Part shown: positions 44,465 through 52,872 of the stretch, piece after piece
Layout: each line of letters begins with the position of its first letter
Numbering within the stretch: the stretch's first letter is position 1
Source: Duganella phyllosphaerae
GTDB lineage: Bacteria; Pseudomonadota; Gammaproteobacteria; Burkholderiales; Burkholderiaceae_D
DNA: 64,000 nt
Direction: 5' to 3'
Assembly: GCF_001758785.1 (NCBI RefSeq)
Contig: NZ_LROM01000152.1
Span: 145,181-209,180, forward strand
Notes under the pieces: model-generated
The model's database searches: none
The model's input: the letters and a program-made list of their open reading frames with translations, nothing else
Told to the model about the DNA's origin: nothing
Program-made: the position numbers and the translations under genes

Positions 44465-45630
44465 TTCATCAACTCCAATGCTTGTTCGATATCGGCGATC
44501 AGGTCATCGGCCTCTTCCAGGCCGATATTAAAGCGCACGAGGATGCCCTGGTCGGGCCAGTTCTTGCGCATGTGCGCGATCCGGTACGGCATGGCCAGGC
44601 TGTTGGCGCCGCCCCAGCTATAGCCGATGCCGAACAGCTGCAAGGCATCGACGAAGCGGTCGGTCTGCTCTTCCGTGTAGCGCGCGTCGAACAGCACCGA
44701 GAACAGGCCGCCGGCGCCGGTAAAGTCGCGCTGCCAGGTTTCGTGGCCGGGACAATCGGGCAGCGCCGGGTGCAGCACGCGGGTGATCTCGGGGCGGGTC
44801 TTGAGCCACGCCGCCACCTTGCGCGCGGCTTTGTCGTGGGCCTCGAAACGCAGCCGCATGGTGGGCAGGCCGCGCAGCACCAGGAACGCATCGTCGGCGC
44901 CCACGCCCATGCCAAGGCGCATGTGGGCCAGGCTCAGCCGGTCGTGGATGACGCGGTCGCGCGTGATCACGGCGCCCATCAGCACGTCGGAGCCGCCCGA
45001 CTGGTACTTGGTCAGCGCCTGCATGACGATGTCCGCACCGTGGTCGAAACCGTTGAGCGCGAGGCCGGCAGCCCAGGTATTGTCCAGCGCGACCAGCACG
45101 CCGCGCGCACGGGCGGCGGCGCAGATGGCCGGCAGGTCCGGCACTTCCATCGACACCGAACCCGGCGCCTCGGTCCAGATCAGCTTTGTATTCGGCAGTA
45201 TCAGTTCGGCGATGCCGGCGCCCACCAGCGGATCGTAGTAGCGCGCGGTGATGCCGAAGTCGGCCTCCAGCCAGCGACCCAGTTCGCGGTTGGGGTTGTA
45301 GACGTTATCGGGCAGCAGCACGTCGTCGCCGGTCTTGAGCAGCGCAAAATCGACCATGGCAATCGCCGCCAGTCCGCTGGGCGCCAGCAGGCACTGCGTG
45401 CCGCCCTCGATCTCGGCCAGCCGCGCTTCCAGCGTAAACGTGGTGGGCGTGCCGTGCAGGCCGTAGGTATAGGCGTTCTTGTCTTTCCAGTCGCCCGAGC
45501 GCATGGCGGCCACGTTTTCGAACAACACCGTGGAGGCATGGTGGATCGCGGTGGGAAACGCCGCGAAGCCTGCGGGGGCACGGTAGTCGGAGTGGATCAG
45601 GGCGGTGTGCGGGGATTTTTTGGTGTTCAT
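44461..45630 (-). CDS. metC: Cystathionine beta-lyase
   Basis: This PLP enzyme cuts cystathionine to homocysteine, ammonia and pyruvate. At 389 residues it has YTYGLHGTPTTFTLE, a conserved SGLAAI, DNTWAAGL and PLP Lys208 (LTKYQSGGSDVLMG). The N-terminal start at 45630 is used because the reading frame above it crosses a terminator. It is coupled to hisC downstream. Confidence 0.92.
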   Translation of the reverse strand: MNTKKSPHTALIHSDYRAPAGFAAFPTAIHHASTVLFENVAAMRSGDWKDKNAYTYGLHGTPTTFTLEARLAEIEGGTQCLLAPSGLAAIAMVDFALLKTGDDVLLPDNVYNPNRELGRWLEADFGITARYYDPLVGAGIAELILPNTKLIWTEAPGSVSMEVPDLPAICAAARARGVLVALDNTWAAGLALNGFDHGADIVMQALTKYQSGGSDVLMGAVITRDRVIHDRLSLAHMRLGMGVGADDAFLVLRGLPTMRLRFEAHDKAARKVAAWLKTRPEITRVLHPALPDCPGHETWQRDFTGAGGLFSVLFDARYTEEQTDRFVDALQLFGIGYSWGGANSLAMPYRIAHMRKNWPDQGILVRFNIGLEEADDLIADIEQALELMK

Positions 45631-45646
45631 CTGGAGTGCTGGGCGA

Positions 45647-45680
45647 AGAAAAAAAGGCGGGGCACTTGCGTGCTCCGCCT
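45647..45680 (-). terminator. Rho-independent terminator after rimO
   Basis: The stem AGGCGGAGCAC / GTGCCCCGCCT (read on the minus strand, with one G-U-type mismatch) is followed by about nine T. It lies 28 bases after the rimO stop. Confidence 0.85.
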
Positions 45681-45707
45681 TCATTATAGCCGCGTTGACA
45701 AGGCTTA

Positions 45708-47120
45708 CTAAGCCTCGCCCCACAGGTCGTGGGCGTCGGACGTGGTGATCTTGACGTCGACGAACTGGCCGACGACCAGCTTCTTGTGCGGTTCGTACGG
45801 CGGCTTGACGTACACCACGCCGTCGATTTCCGGCGCATCCGCGCTTGATCTGCCGATGCCGCCGGTGCGGTTGACTTCATCGATCAGCACGCGCACGGTC
45901 TTGCCAACCTTGGCCTTCAGGCGGTTCTTAGAAATTTCTTCCTGCAGCAGCATCACGCGGCCACGGCGTTCTTCGCGCACTTCTTCCGGCACCGGATTGG
46001 CCAGTTCGTTGGCAGTCGCCCCTTCCACCGGCGAATACGCGAAGCAGCCGAGGCGGTCGATCTGCGCTTCCTTGAGGAAGTCAAGCAGGTACTCGAACTC
46101 TTCCTCGGTCTCGCCAGGGAAGCCGGCGATGAAGGTCGAGCGGATGGTCAGGTCAGGATTCATCTTGCGCCAGGCCAGGATGCGGTCGAGGTTTTTCTCG
46201 CCGCTGGCCGGACGCTTCATGCGCTTGAGTACATCGGGATGCGCGTGCTGCATCGGGATGTCGAGGTAAGGCAGCACGTGCTCGCCCATCATCGGGATTA
46301 CCTGGTCCACGTGCGGGTACGGATACACGTAGTGCATGCGCACCCAGGCGCCGTACGACTTGGCCAGCTCGCCCAGCGCTTCCATCAGCTGCGTCATGTG
46401 GGTCTTGATCGGGCGGCCGTTCCAGAAGCCGGTGCGGAACTTGACATCGACGCCGTAGGCCGAGGTGTCCTGAGAAATGACCAGCAGTTCCTTGACGCCC
46501 GACTTGAACAGGTTTTCCGCTTCCAGCAGCAGCTCGCCGATCGGGCGCGACACCAGGTCGCCGCGCATCGACGGGATGATGCAGAACGAGCAGCGGTGAT
46601 TGCAGCCCTCTGAAATTTTCAGGTAAGCGTAGTGCTTGGGCGTGAGCTTGATGCCCTGCGGCGGCAGCAGGTCGATGAACGGCTCGTGCGGCTTGGGCAG
46701 GTGGAAGTGGACCGAGTCCATCACTTCGGCCAGCGCGTGCGGACCGGTCACGGCCAGTACCTTCGGGTGCACCTTCATGATGATGTCGTCGCCGGCAGCA
46801 TCCTTCTTCGCGCCCAGGCAACCGGTTACGATCACGCGGCCGTTTTCAGCGAGTGCTTCGCCGATGGCGTCGAGCGACTCCTGCACGGCAGCGTCGATGA
46901 AGCCGCAGGTGTTGACGATCACCAGGTCGGCGCCGTCGTACGACTTGGCGGTCTCGTAGCCTTCAGCGCGCAGCTGGGTCAGGATTTGTTCGGAATCGAC
47001 CAGCGCCTTGGGGCAGCCGAGCGAGACAAAGCCGACTTTGGGCGCCGCACCGCTCACGGTGGTCGCTGCTGCTGGCTTGGTGGTACGGGAAAGTGGTTGC
47101 GATTGCATGTTGGGTGTCAT
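45708..47120 (-). CDS. rimO: Ribosomal protein S12 methylthiotransferase RimO
   Basis: RimO adds a methylthio group to Asp89 of ribosomal protein S12. The 470-residue protein has the MTTase N-terminal cluster ligands Cys36, Cys72 and Cys101, and the radical SAM motif Cys173, Cys177, Cys180 (GCNHRCSFC). A C-terminal TRAM domain spans about 400-465. The start at 47120 (MTPN) is used, with 47108 also possible. Translation may begin just after a palindromic promoter region. It diverges from motA. Confidence 0.95.
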   Translation of the reverse strand: MTPNMQSQPLSRTTKPAAATTVSGAAPKVGFVSLGCPKALVDSEQILTQLRAEGYETAKSYDGADLVIVNTCGFIDAAVQESLDAIGEALAENGRVIVTGCLGAKKDAAGDDIIMKVHPKVLAVTGPHALAEVMDSVHFHLPKPHEPFIDLLPPQGIKLTPKHYAYLKISEGCNHRCSFCIIPSMRGDLVSRPIGELLLEAENLFKSGVKELLVISQDTSAYGVDVKFRTGFWNGRPIKTHMTQLMEALGELAKSYGAWVRMHYVYPYPHVDQVIPMMGEHVLPYLDIPMQHAHPDVLKRMKRPASGEKNLDRILAWRKMNPDLTIRSTFIAGFPGETEEEFEYLLDFLKEAQIDRLGCFAYSPVEGATANELANPVPEEVREERRGRVMLLQEEISKNRLKAKVGKTVRVLIDEVNRTGGIGRSSADAPEIDGVVYVKPPYEPHKKLVVGQFVDVKITTSDAHDLWGEA

Positions 47121-47130
47121 GAAGATGCCG

Positions 47131-47157
47131 GGCAATCGGGCATTATACCCGATTGCC
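47131..47157 (-). promoter_or_regulatory. Palindrome enclosing a -10 box upstream of rimO
   Basis: GGCAATCGGG-CATTATA-CCCGATTGCC is a perfect 10-bp inverted repeat. Its loop, read on the minus strand, holds a perfect TATAAT (47142-47147). It may be an operator over the rimO promoter, or a leader hairpin. No matching regulator is known from the window. Confidence 0.5.
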
Positions 47158-47283
47158 CTTGCTGCGGAGAACCCCCAGACACCGCGCTGTCGCCGCGATC
47201 CTGAATACATGCTCATCCGTATACCTTTCCATACTGCAAGATGGTATCGTGAGGTCTTATCGGAATTCACGATTGGACAGTGT

Positions 47284-48141
47284 ATGGCAGTTATTGTTGG
47301 CATCGTTATCGCCTTGGGCGCGATATTTGGCGGCTTCGCGCTCGAGGGCGGCCACCTGGCGCCCCTGTTCCAGCCGTACGAGTTGATGATGATTGCCGGC
47401 GGCGCGCTGGGCGCATTCGTCATCGCCAACGACGCCAAGTCGCGCCAGGCCGTGTACGATGCCATGCCCACCCTGTTCCACACCGCGCGCCAGACCCGCG
47501 CCCTGTACGTTGAAATGATGAGCCTGATGTTCGAGCTGCTGACCAAGGCGCGCCGCGAAGGCCTGATGGCGATCGAAGACGAAATCGACAATCCGCCAGG
47601 CAGCCCGATCTTCGTCAAGTTCCCGCTGGTGATGGCCGATGCCCACCTGGTGGAATTCATCACCGACTACCTGCGCCTGATCATCAATGGCAACATCGAC
47701 GTGTACCAGATCGAAAACCTGATGGACAACGAAATCGACGTCCACCACCAGGACGGCGAACTGGCGATCAATGCCATCCACAAGGTCGCCGAAGCCCTGC
47801 CCGCCTTCGGCATCGTCGCTGCCGTGATGGGCGTGGTCCACACCATGGCCTCGGTCGGCTTGCCGCCGGCCGAACTGGGCAACCTGATCGCCGCTGCGCT
47901 GGTAGGCACCTTCCTCGGCATCCTGCTGGCCTACGGCGTGTTCGGCCCGATCGCCAGCCTGCTCGAGCGCAAACTGGCGGAATCGACCGGCGTGTTCCAG
48001 TGCATAAAAGTGACCATCATCGCCAGCCTGAACGGCTATGCACCGGCACTGGCGGTGGAGTTCGGTCGCAAGGTGATTTCGGCCAAACAGCGGCCGTCGT
48101 TTGCGGAGTTGGAGTCGATTTTAAGGCCGGGGAAGCGTTGA
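47284..48141 (+). CDS. motA: Flagellar motor stator protein MotA (orphan, no motB beside it)
   Basis: MotA forms the proton-driven stator with MotB. The 285-residue protein has four membrane helices (about 2-20, 32-50, 165-188, 202-232), with the family signature ALPAFGIVAAVMGVVHTM and the GVFGPIAS segment holding conserved Pro residues. The cytosolic loop carries charged residues that contact the rotor. ATG 47284 gives the normal start (MAVIVGIV). MotB does not follow; instead an unrelated small gene lies 86 bases downstream. It is a complete gene by length. Confidence 0.93.
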   Translation: MAVIVGIVIALGAIFGGFALEGGHLAPLFQPYELMMIAGGALGAFVIANDAKSRQAVYDAMPTLFHTARQTRALYVEMMSLMFELLTKARREGLMAIEDEIDNPPGSPIFVKFPLVMADAHLVEFITDYLRLIINGNIDVYQIENLMDNEIDVHHQDGELAINAIHKVAEALPAFGIVAAVMGVVHTMASVGLPPAELGNLIAAALVGTFLGILLAYGVFGPIASLLERKLAESTGVFQCIKVTIIASLNGYAPALAVEFGRKVISAKQRPSFAELESILRPGKR

Positions 48142-48194
48142 GTCGGCATCTGCCTATTTGACGGCTGGTGTCATTATCACCGGACCGAGAGGGG

Positions 48195-48200
48195 TATAAT
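48195..48200 (+). promoter_or_regulatory. Promoter -10 box of the two-gene cassette
   Basis: TATAAT is 27 bases before the start of the 75-residue gene, with no stop-to-start link to motA. The -35 region is weak (CATTAT at 17 bases). Confidence 0.4.
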
Positions 48201-48227
48201 CGAGACTTATTTCAGAAGGAGAGCGTC

Positions 48228-48455
48228 ATGGCAAAAATAGCCTTCTCTCGCAGTGACGTCATTGCCATCAATCGCAGGTTGATTACCAAACCCGCACTGC
48301 TGCAAGAGACTCCAAACGGCTCCGCCTTTCCCACACGTCCGCAGTCGCCTTCCTCGCAGATTGCGGCGAAGTTAATGCGGGAAGTTGGCGTCTCAAGCAA
48401 AAAAATGTCAGAGGCGTATCGCTTTGCACGGTCAGCAGTGATCAAGGCCGAGTGA
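48228..48455 (+). CDS. Small hypothetical protein, first gene of a two-gene cassette
   Basis: I do not recognise this 75-residue protein. It has a basic N-terminal stretch (SRSDVIAINRRLI), a Pro/Ser-rich middle (PTRPQSPSSQ) and a C-terminal helical part (AAKLMREVGVSSKKMSEAYRFARSAVIKAE, split as two helices) with a helix-turn-helix look. The start is fixed by AAGGAG seven bases upstream. The frame and base use are more A/T-rich than the neighbours. It could be a small regulator or antitoxin-like partner of the next gene, which starts 12 bases later. This is a guess. Confidence 0.7.
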   Translation: MAKIAFSRSDVIAINRRLITKPALLQETPNGSAFPTRPQSPSSQIAAKLMREVGVSSKKMSEAYRFARSAVIKAE

Positions 48456-48467
48456 TATGGGCAGCAA

Positions 48468-49019
48468 ATGGCCTACAACACCATTTATGAAAGGCTTACT
48501 GCGGATCCAAACGACCTGGTGGGCGCCTTAGCCTACATTAGCTACAAGCAGCAAAAGGTCGAGTTCTGCAAGACCACCGGCGGCGGCAGCCCCAGCCGCG
48601 AGGAAATTGAGGGGTTTCACGCAATTGCGTCGCTTGATACCTCGATTGCGGCATATCGTTCGCAGGCAGAAGCGATGGCGCAAGCGTTTCTCAACGAAAG
48701 TCTTGACGACTTGGCTCAACGCGCAGAGTCGGAGACGCGGCAGGACGTTCTGTACCGCTACATTGCGACGGTCAATGCGGATCTGCAGCTCCAACTCACC
48801 ACGATCAATCAAGCGCTCGCTGCCAAGCGTACCTGGCTGGGATGGCTGCGCGATGTGGGCGGAAATCTTATCGTGAATATCGTCACGATTCTGGTGATCG
48901 GAGCTTTTGTACTCGGCTATAAATTTATCGGCGAGGTTCAGCAACAAGCAGAAATCAAGGCCGGTGTCGGCTCTCCAAAGGCCCCCGGCGATTCCGCAGC
49001 GCGCCCCGATATCCGCTAA
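48468..49019 (+). CDS. Conserved membrane-anchored protein of unknown function
   Basis: The 183-residue protein has a soluble N-terminal part, one predicted transmembrane helix near residues 134-155 (NLIVNIVTILVIGAFVLGY) and a short tail. The N-terminus YERLTADPNDLVGALAYISYKQQKVEF has the pattern of a widespread uncharacterised family with DLVG-AY-YK-K. A helical, possibly coiled, middle follows (about 55-125). Base use is less GC-rich than the flanking genes. It is most likely co-transcribed with the small upstream gene. Function is unknown. The lone membrane anchor plus soluble domain is shared by some effector proteins, but no known effector motif is visible. Confidence 0.75.
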   Translation: MAYNTIYERLTADPNDLVGALAYISYKQQKVEFCKTTGGGSPSREEIEGFHAIASLDTSIAAYRSQAEAMAQAFLNESLDDLAQRAESETRQDVLYRYIATVNADLQLQLTTINQALAAKRTWLGWLRDVGGNLIVNIVTILVIGAFVLGYKFIGEVQQQAEIKAGVGSPKAPGDSAARPDIR

Positions 49020-49135
49020 CACAACAAAAACTACGGACGCAATTCATCGCCGACGACAGTCATCTCATTAACGTTTTAGTTGAGGGTCGTTTCACTTTAT
49101 TACTCTATAGGTGCATTCATAGCGAGGCTCAACGC

Positions 49136-49168
49136 AAAAACGGCACAGAAGCCAAAGCTGCTGTGCCG
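49136..49168 (-). terminator. Rho-independent terminator after phaR
   Basis: The stem CGGCACAG / CTGTGCCG (loop 12 bases) is followed on the minus strand by five T. It lies past the phaR stop. Confidence 0.75.
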
Positions 49169-49215
49169 TTCAGATTTCGCTCAGTTCAGCTGCTCAGTTC
49201 AGCTGATGCGAAAGA

Positions 49216-49779
49216 TTACTTCTTGTCCGTGGGCGGCACCACTGGCACGAACGGGAATGCGCCGAACAGGTTCTTGCTCTGGTTCTGCATCTGCTCCTGC
49301 ATCTGCACGAACAGGCTCTTGCTCTGGTCGATGTAGTTGTTCATCATGCCTTGCATCATCGGGCCCTGGACGTTCATGAACTGGGTCCACATTTCTGGAC
49401 TAAAAGCTTTGCCGTCGATGGCGCCCGGGGTGGTGCCGGTGAATTTGCGCTGGATGTCGGTAAAGGCCTGGACGTTCTTTTCCAGGTACGAGCCCATCAT
49501 GCCCTGCATGGCGTGGCCGTAGAAGCGGATGATCTGCGACAGCACGTCGCTCGAGAACATCGGCGCGCCGCTGGCTTCTTCTTCCAGAATGATTTGCAGG
49601 AGAATGCTGCGGCTCAGATCTTCGTTGGTCTTGGCGTCGACCACGGTGAATACTTCGTTGTCCAGCACCAGCTGCTTGACGTCCGACAGCGTGATGTAGG
49701 AACTGGTCTGCGTATCGTACAGGCGACGATTCGGGTATTTCTTGATCAGGCGGTCAGCATTTTTTTTCGCACTACTCAT
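49216..49779 (-). CDS. phaR: PHA synthesis repressor PhaR
   Basis: PhaR is a DNA-binding repressor that also senses PHA granules and controls phasin genes. The 187-residue protein has the conserved start IKKYPNRRLYDTQTSSYITL (DNA-binding domain) and a PHB-accumulation regulatory domain. A Gln/Met/Asn-rich C-terminal tail (MQEQMQNQSKN) follows. ATG 49779 is used; a GTG just before it is in frame but unlikely. It is downstream of phaC on the same strand, as in other betaproteobacteria. Confidence 0.92.
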   Translation of the reverse strand: MSSAKKNADRLIKKYPNRRLYDTQTSSYITLSDVKQLVLDNEVFTVVDAKTNEDLSRSILLQIILEEEASGAPMFSSDVLSQIIRFYGHAMQGMMGSYLEKNVQAFTDIQRKFTGTTPGAIDGKAFSPEMWTQFMNVQGPMMQGMMNNYIDQSKSLFVQMQEQMQNQSKNLFGAFPFVPVVPPTDKK

Positions 49780-49979
49780 CACAAGTCCGTTTTTATTGCG
49801 CCGCAGCGCGTCTCCAACAATTCGAAAGAAAAAGCGAACTTCGGTCCGCTTTTCACGTGCCTACTTCATCGTATTATAGAGGGGAAAGTCAAAAGATTGC
49901 AGAAAGTCGCAATAGTGCTGGCATTTATTGCAACGCAACCAATCGTCGCGCACTCAAGCACTTCCCCTCAGCAACTCAC

Positions 49980-51698
49980 TCAGCCAGCCTTCGCCTTCAC
50001 ATACCGCCCGGGTGCCGGCTCGATCGGCGTGTAACGGGCATTGCCCGGCTTGGCCTTGGGCTTGACCTTCTTGCCGCCGTGCTGGGCCAGGAACTCGGCC
50101 CATTGCGGCCACCAGCTGCCCGGCACCTCTTTGGCGCCATCGAACCAGGCCTGGGCGTCTGCGGCGTCGCCTTCGTTGATCCAGTAGCTGCGCTTGTTCT
50201 TGGTCACCGAGTTGATCACGCCGGCGATGTGGCCAGACGCGCCCAGCACGAAACGGTTGGCGCCTGGTTTGCCCTGGTTGAGAATGTTGCGCGAACCGTA
50301 AGCCGACATCCACGGCACGATATGGTCCTCGCGTGATCCGTAAATAAAGGCCGGGGCGTCGATCAGGCCCAGGTCGATCTTTTCGCCGGCGACGGTGAGC
50401 TTGCCCGGAATTTTCAGGCTGTTTTCCAGGTAAGTATTGCGCAGGTACCAGCAGAACATCGGGCCCGGCAAGTTGGTGCTGTCCGAGTTCCAGAACAGCA
50501 GGTCGAATGCCGAGGGCTCATTGCCTTTGAGGTAGTTCGACTGCACATAGTTCCATACCAGGTCGTTCGGACGCAGGCTCGAGAACGTCGAGGCCAGGTC
50601 GCGGCCCGGCATCAGGCCGCCGTCGCGCAACTGCTGTTCGCGCAGCGAGACTTGCGTTTCGTCGATGAACACGTCCAGCACGCCGGTATCGCTGAAGTCG
50701 AGGAAGGTGGTAAGCAGCGTCAGGCTGGCTGCCGGCTGCTGGCCGCGCGCCGCCAGCACCGCCAGCGCGGTGGCAACGATGGTGCCGCCCACGCAGAAAC
50801 CGAACATATTCAGTTTTTCCTGGCCACTGACGTCCTGGACGATGCGGATCGCCTCGATCACGCCCTTCTCCACGTAGTCGTCCCAGGTGGTGCCGGCCAG
50901 CGATTTATCCGGGTTGCTCCACGACACCAGGAACACGGTGTTGCCCTGCTCCACCGCGTAGCGCACCAGCGAATTTTCCGGCTGCAGGTCGAGGATGTAG
51001 AACTTGTTGATGCACGGCGGCACCATCAGCAGCGGCACCTGGCTCACGGCAGGCGTGGTAGGCGTGTACTGGATCAGCTGGAACAGCGGATTCTCGTAAA
51101 TCACCGTGCCCGGCGTAATCGCCAGGTTGCGCCCCACTTCGAACGCCGATTCATCCGACTGCGAGATATGGCCCTTGTTGATGTCGCCAAGCATATTGGC
51201 CAGGCCGCGCGTGAGGCTCTCGCCCTTGGTTTCAATCAGTTTTTGCTGCGCTTCCGGGTTGGTGGCCAGGAAGTTGGCCGGCGACATGGCATCGACCACC
51301 TGCTGCACGGCAAAGCGGATTTTCTGCTTTTGCTGGGGCGCGGTTTCCACGGCGTCCACCATCGCGGTCAGGAACCTGGCGTTGAGCAGGTAAGATGCGG
51401 CATTGAAGGCCGACATCGGGTTGCCCTGCCAGGCCTCAGAACTGAAGCGGCGATCGGCAATGGCGGGCGCCTTGCCGGCCAAAAATTCCTGCCACAACGC
51501 GGTAAAGTCGCGCAAATAATCGTTTTTCAGCTGCTCCATCGCTTCCGGTTTGAGCGCGACGCCGATATCCTGCAACATGGTGGCCATGGGATTGGCCTCG
51601 GTGGTGGGCGCCTTGCTGAACCAGGACTGCCATTGGCTCGGGTCGCCGACCTGGGACATCCAGGCGTTGGCAATGGCTTGCGGATCGGGCAAATTCAT
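49980..51698 (-). CDS. phaC: Class I polyhydroxyalkanoate synthase
   Basis: It polymerises 3-hydroxyacyl-CoA into PHA storage granules. The 572-residue protein has the PhaC N-terminal domain and an alpha/beta hydrolase core. Its lipase-like box GFCVGG holds the nucleophile Cys302, with catalytic Asp458 (REDHIVPW) and His490 (ASGHIAG). It is the usual size for class I. No phaA or phaB is next to it; only phaR follows. The C-terminal basic tail (Lys-rich GKKVKPKAKPG) is typical. Confidence 0.95.
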   Translation of the reverse strand: MNLPDPQAIANAWMSQVGDPSQWQSWFSKAPTTEANPMATMLQDIGVALKPEAMEQLKNDYLRDFTALWQEFLAGKAPAIADRRFSSEAWQGNPMSAFNAASYLLNARFLTAMVDAVETAPQQKQKIRFAVQQVVDAMSPANFLATNPEAQQKLIETKGESLTRGLANMLGDINKGHISQSDESAFEVGRNLAITPGTVIYENPLFQLIQYTPTTPAVSQVPLLMVPPCINKFYILDLQPENSLVRYAVEQGNTVFLVSWSNPDKSLAGTTWDDYVEKGVIEAIRIVQDVSGQEKLNMFGFCVGGTIVATALAVLAARGQQPAASLTLLTTFLDFSDTGVLDVFIDETQVSLREQQLRDGGLMPGRDLASTFSSLRPNDLVWNYVQSNYLKGNEPSAFDLLFWNSDSTNLPGPMFCWYLRNTYLENSLKIPGKLTVAGEKIDLGLIDAPAFIYGSREDHIVPWMSAYGSRNILNQGKPGANRFVLGASGHIAGVINSVTKNKRSYWINEGDAADAQAWFDGAKEVPGSWWPQWAEFLAQHGGKKVKPKAKPGNARYTPIEPAPGRYVKAKAG

Positions 51699-51745
51699 GT
51701 GTGATTCCCTAAAAAATAATGAAGTATCTTTAACTGGGTTGCTAC

Positions 51746-51982
51746 ATGCTGATTGTTGCTATTGCTTGGATTTACGTCGTGGGACTAATGGCGCTCACCG
51801 AGCCGACCATCGTCGCGGGAATTGTAACGTTTTTGTTCTATTGCGTGCTGCCGCTGGGGACCTTGATTTACATCTCGGGTACCGGCAAGCGCAAGGCACG
51901 CCGCAAAGCGGCAGAGCAGGCGGCGCAAGAAGCAAAAAAGTCCGGCACGCCCGGGACTCAACGGAGCCCTGAGAAACCGTAG
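51746..51982 (+). CDS. Small two-helix membrane protein
   Basis: The 78-residue protein has two hydrophobic segments (about 2-19 and 22-44) and a basic, Ala/Lys-rich tail (KRKARRKAAEQAAQEAKK). Function is unknown. It faces away from phaC, with 47 bases between them. The last residues and the TAG stop lie in a palindromic repeat element (51964-52080). Confidence 0.65.
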   Translation: MLIVAIAWIYVVGLMALTEPTIVAGIVTFLFYCVLPLGTLIYISGTGKRKARRKAAEQAAQEAKKSGTPGTQRSPEKP

Positions 51983-52080
51983 CGAGCGGCTCGCTATCGT
52001 CTTGAGTAGCGGAAGCGTACGCAGGTACGCTGAGCAACGCAAAGGCGATAGCGTGACGCGCAGTAGGTTTATCAGGGCTC
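51964..52080. repeat. Nested palindromic element between convergent genes
   Basis: The outer arms GAGCCCTGA-AAACC (51964-51978 and the inverse at 52066-52080) match at 14 of 15 bases. Inside are AGCGAGC-GGCTCGCT, a CTATCG ... CGATAG pair and a perfect AGCGTAC-GCAG-GTACGCT hairpin. Together the element can fold as one long structured arm. It sits between convergent genes and could be a repeat family or a double terminator. Confidence 0.65.
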
Positions 52081-52082
52081 TC

Positions 52083-52871
52083 TCATTTGAGCCAGATCAA
52101 GCTCGCTTGCCGTCCAGTCACGCCATCGCGGCGGAACGAGAAGAAGCGGCCCGAGTTGGACACCGTGCAGTATTCGCCGCCATGCACTTGCGTGACACCG
52201 GCGCGCAGCATGCGGTGCCGGGCCAGCGCGTAGATGTCGGCCAGGAATTTCCCCGGCTTGTGTTCGATGGCAGTAAACGCCGCCGTCACGTGGCGCACGC
52301 TCGAATCGTCCAGCGCACCCTGCAGAAAGGCCTCGCGCACGTCGCCGCCCACCTCGAACTGGTAGGCGCCGATGGCCGGCCCCATCCAGGCCATCAGGTC
52401 GCCGGCGCCGGCGGCGCGCATGGACTCGATGGTGTTTTCCAGCACACCAGCGGCCAGGCCGCGCCAGCCCGCGTGCGTGGCAGCCACCACGGTGCCTTGG
52501 GCGTCGCAGAACAGCACCGGCAGGCAATCGGCCGTCATCACCACGCACACCTTGCCGGCGATGGTGGTCATGCTGGCGTCCGCTTCGGGCACTTGCTGCG
52601 GGCCCACCTTGGCCAGATCGGCTACCAGCGTGCCGTGTACCTGGGCCAGCCAGGCCGGGTCGCACGGCAATTGTTCGCGCAGGATCTGGCGGTTGCGGGC
52701 GACGTTGTGCGGCTGGTCGCCCACGTGGGTGCCCAGGTTGAGGCCGCCCTGCCCCATGCCGTCGTCATACGGCGCGGGACTGACGCCGCCACGCCGCGTG
52801 GTGGACAGCATGACCACATTGGCGGGCATGCCCGGCCACTGTGGCATCAACCATTGTTGATAAGCATTCAT
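52083..52871 (-). CDS. pgeF: Purine nucleoside phosphorylase / peptidoglycan editing factor (PgeF/YfiH)
   Basis: This 262-residue copper- or zinc-dependent family (formerly multicopper polyphenol oxidase) has TADCLPVLF, HAGWRGLAAG and the C-terminal CTVSN motif. Reported activities include purine nucleoside phosphorylation and L-Ser to L-Ala editing of peptidoglycan precursors; which applies here is unknown. It is one base past the rluD stop, so the two are a coupled pair as in many bacteria. Confidence 0.93.
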   Translation of the reverse strand: MNAYQQWLMPQWPGMPANVVMLSTTRRGGVSPAPYDDGMGQGGLNLGTHVGDQPHNVARNRQILREQLPCDPAWLAQVHGTLVADLAKVGPQQVPEADASMTTIAGKVCVVMTADCLPVLFCDAQGTVVAATHAGWRGLAAGVLENTIESMRAAGAGDLMAWMGPAIGAYQFEVGGDVREAFLQGALDDSSVRHVTAAFTAIEHKPGKFLADIYALARHRMLRAGVTQVHGGEYCTVSNSGRFFSFRRDGVTGRQASLIWLK

Positions 52872-52872
52872 T

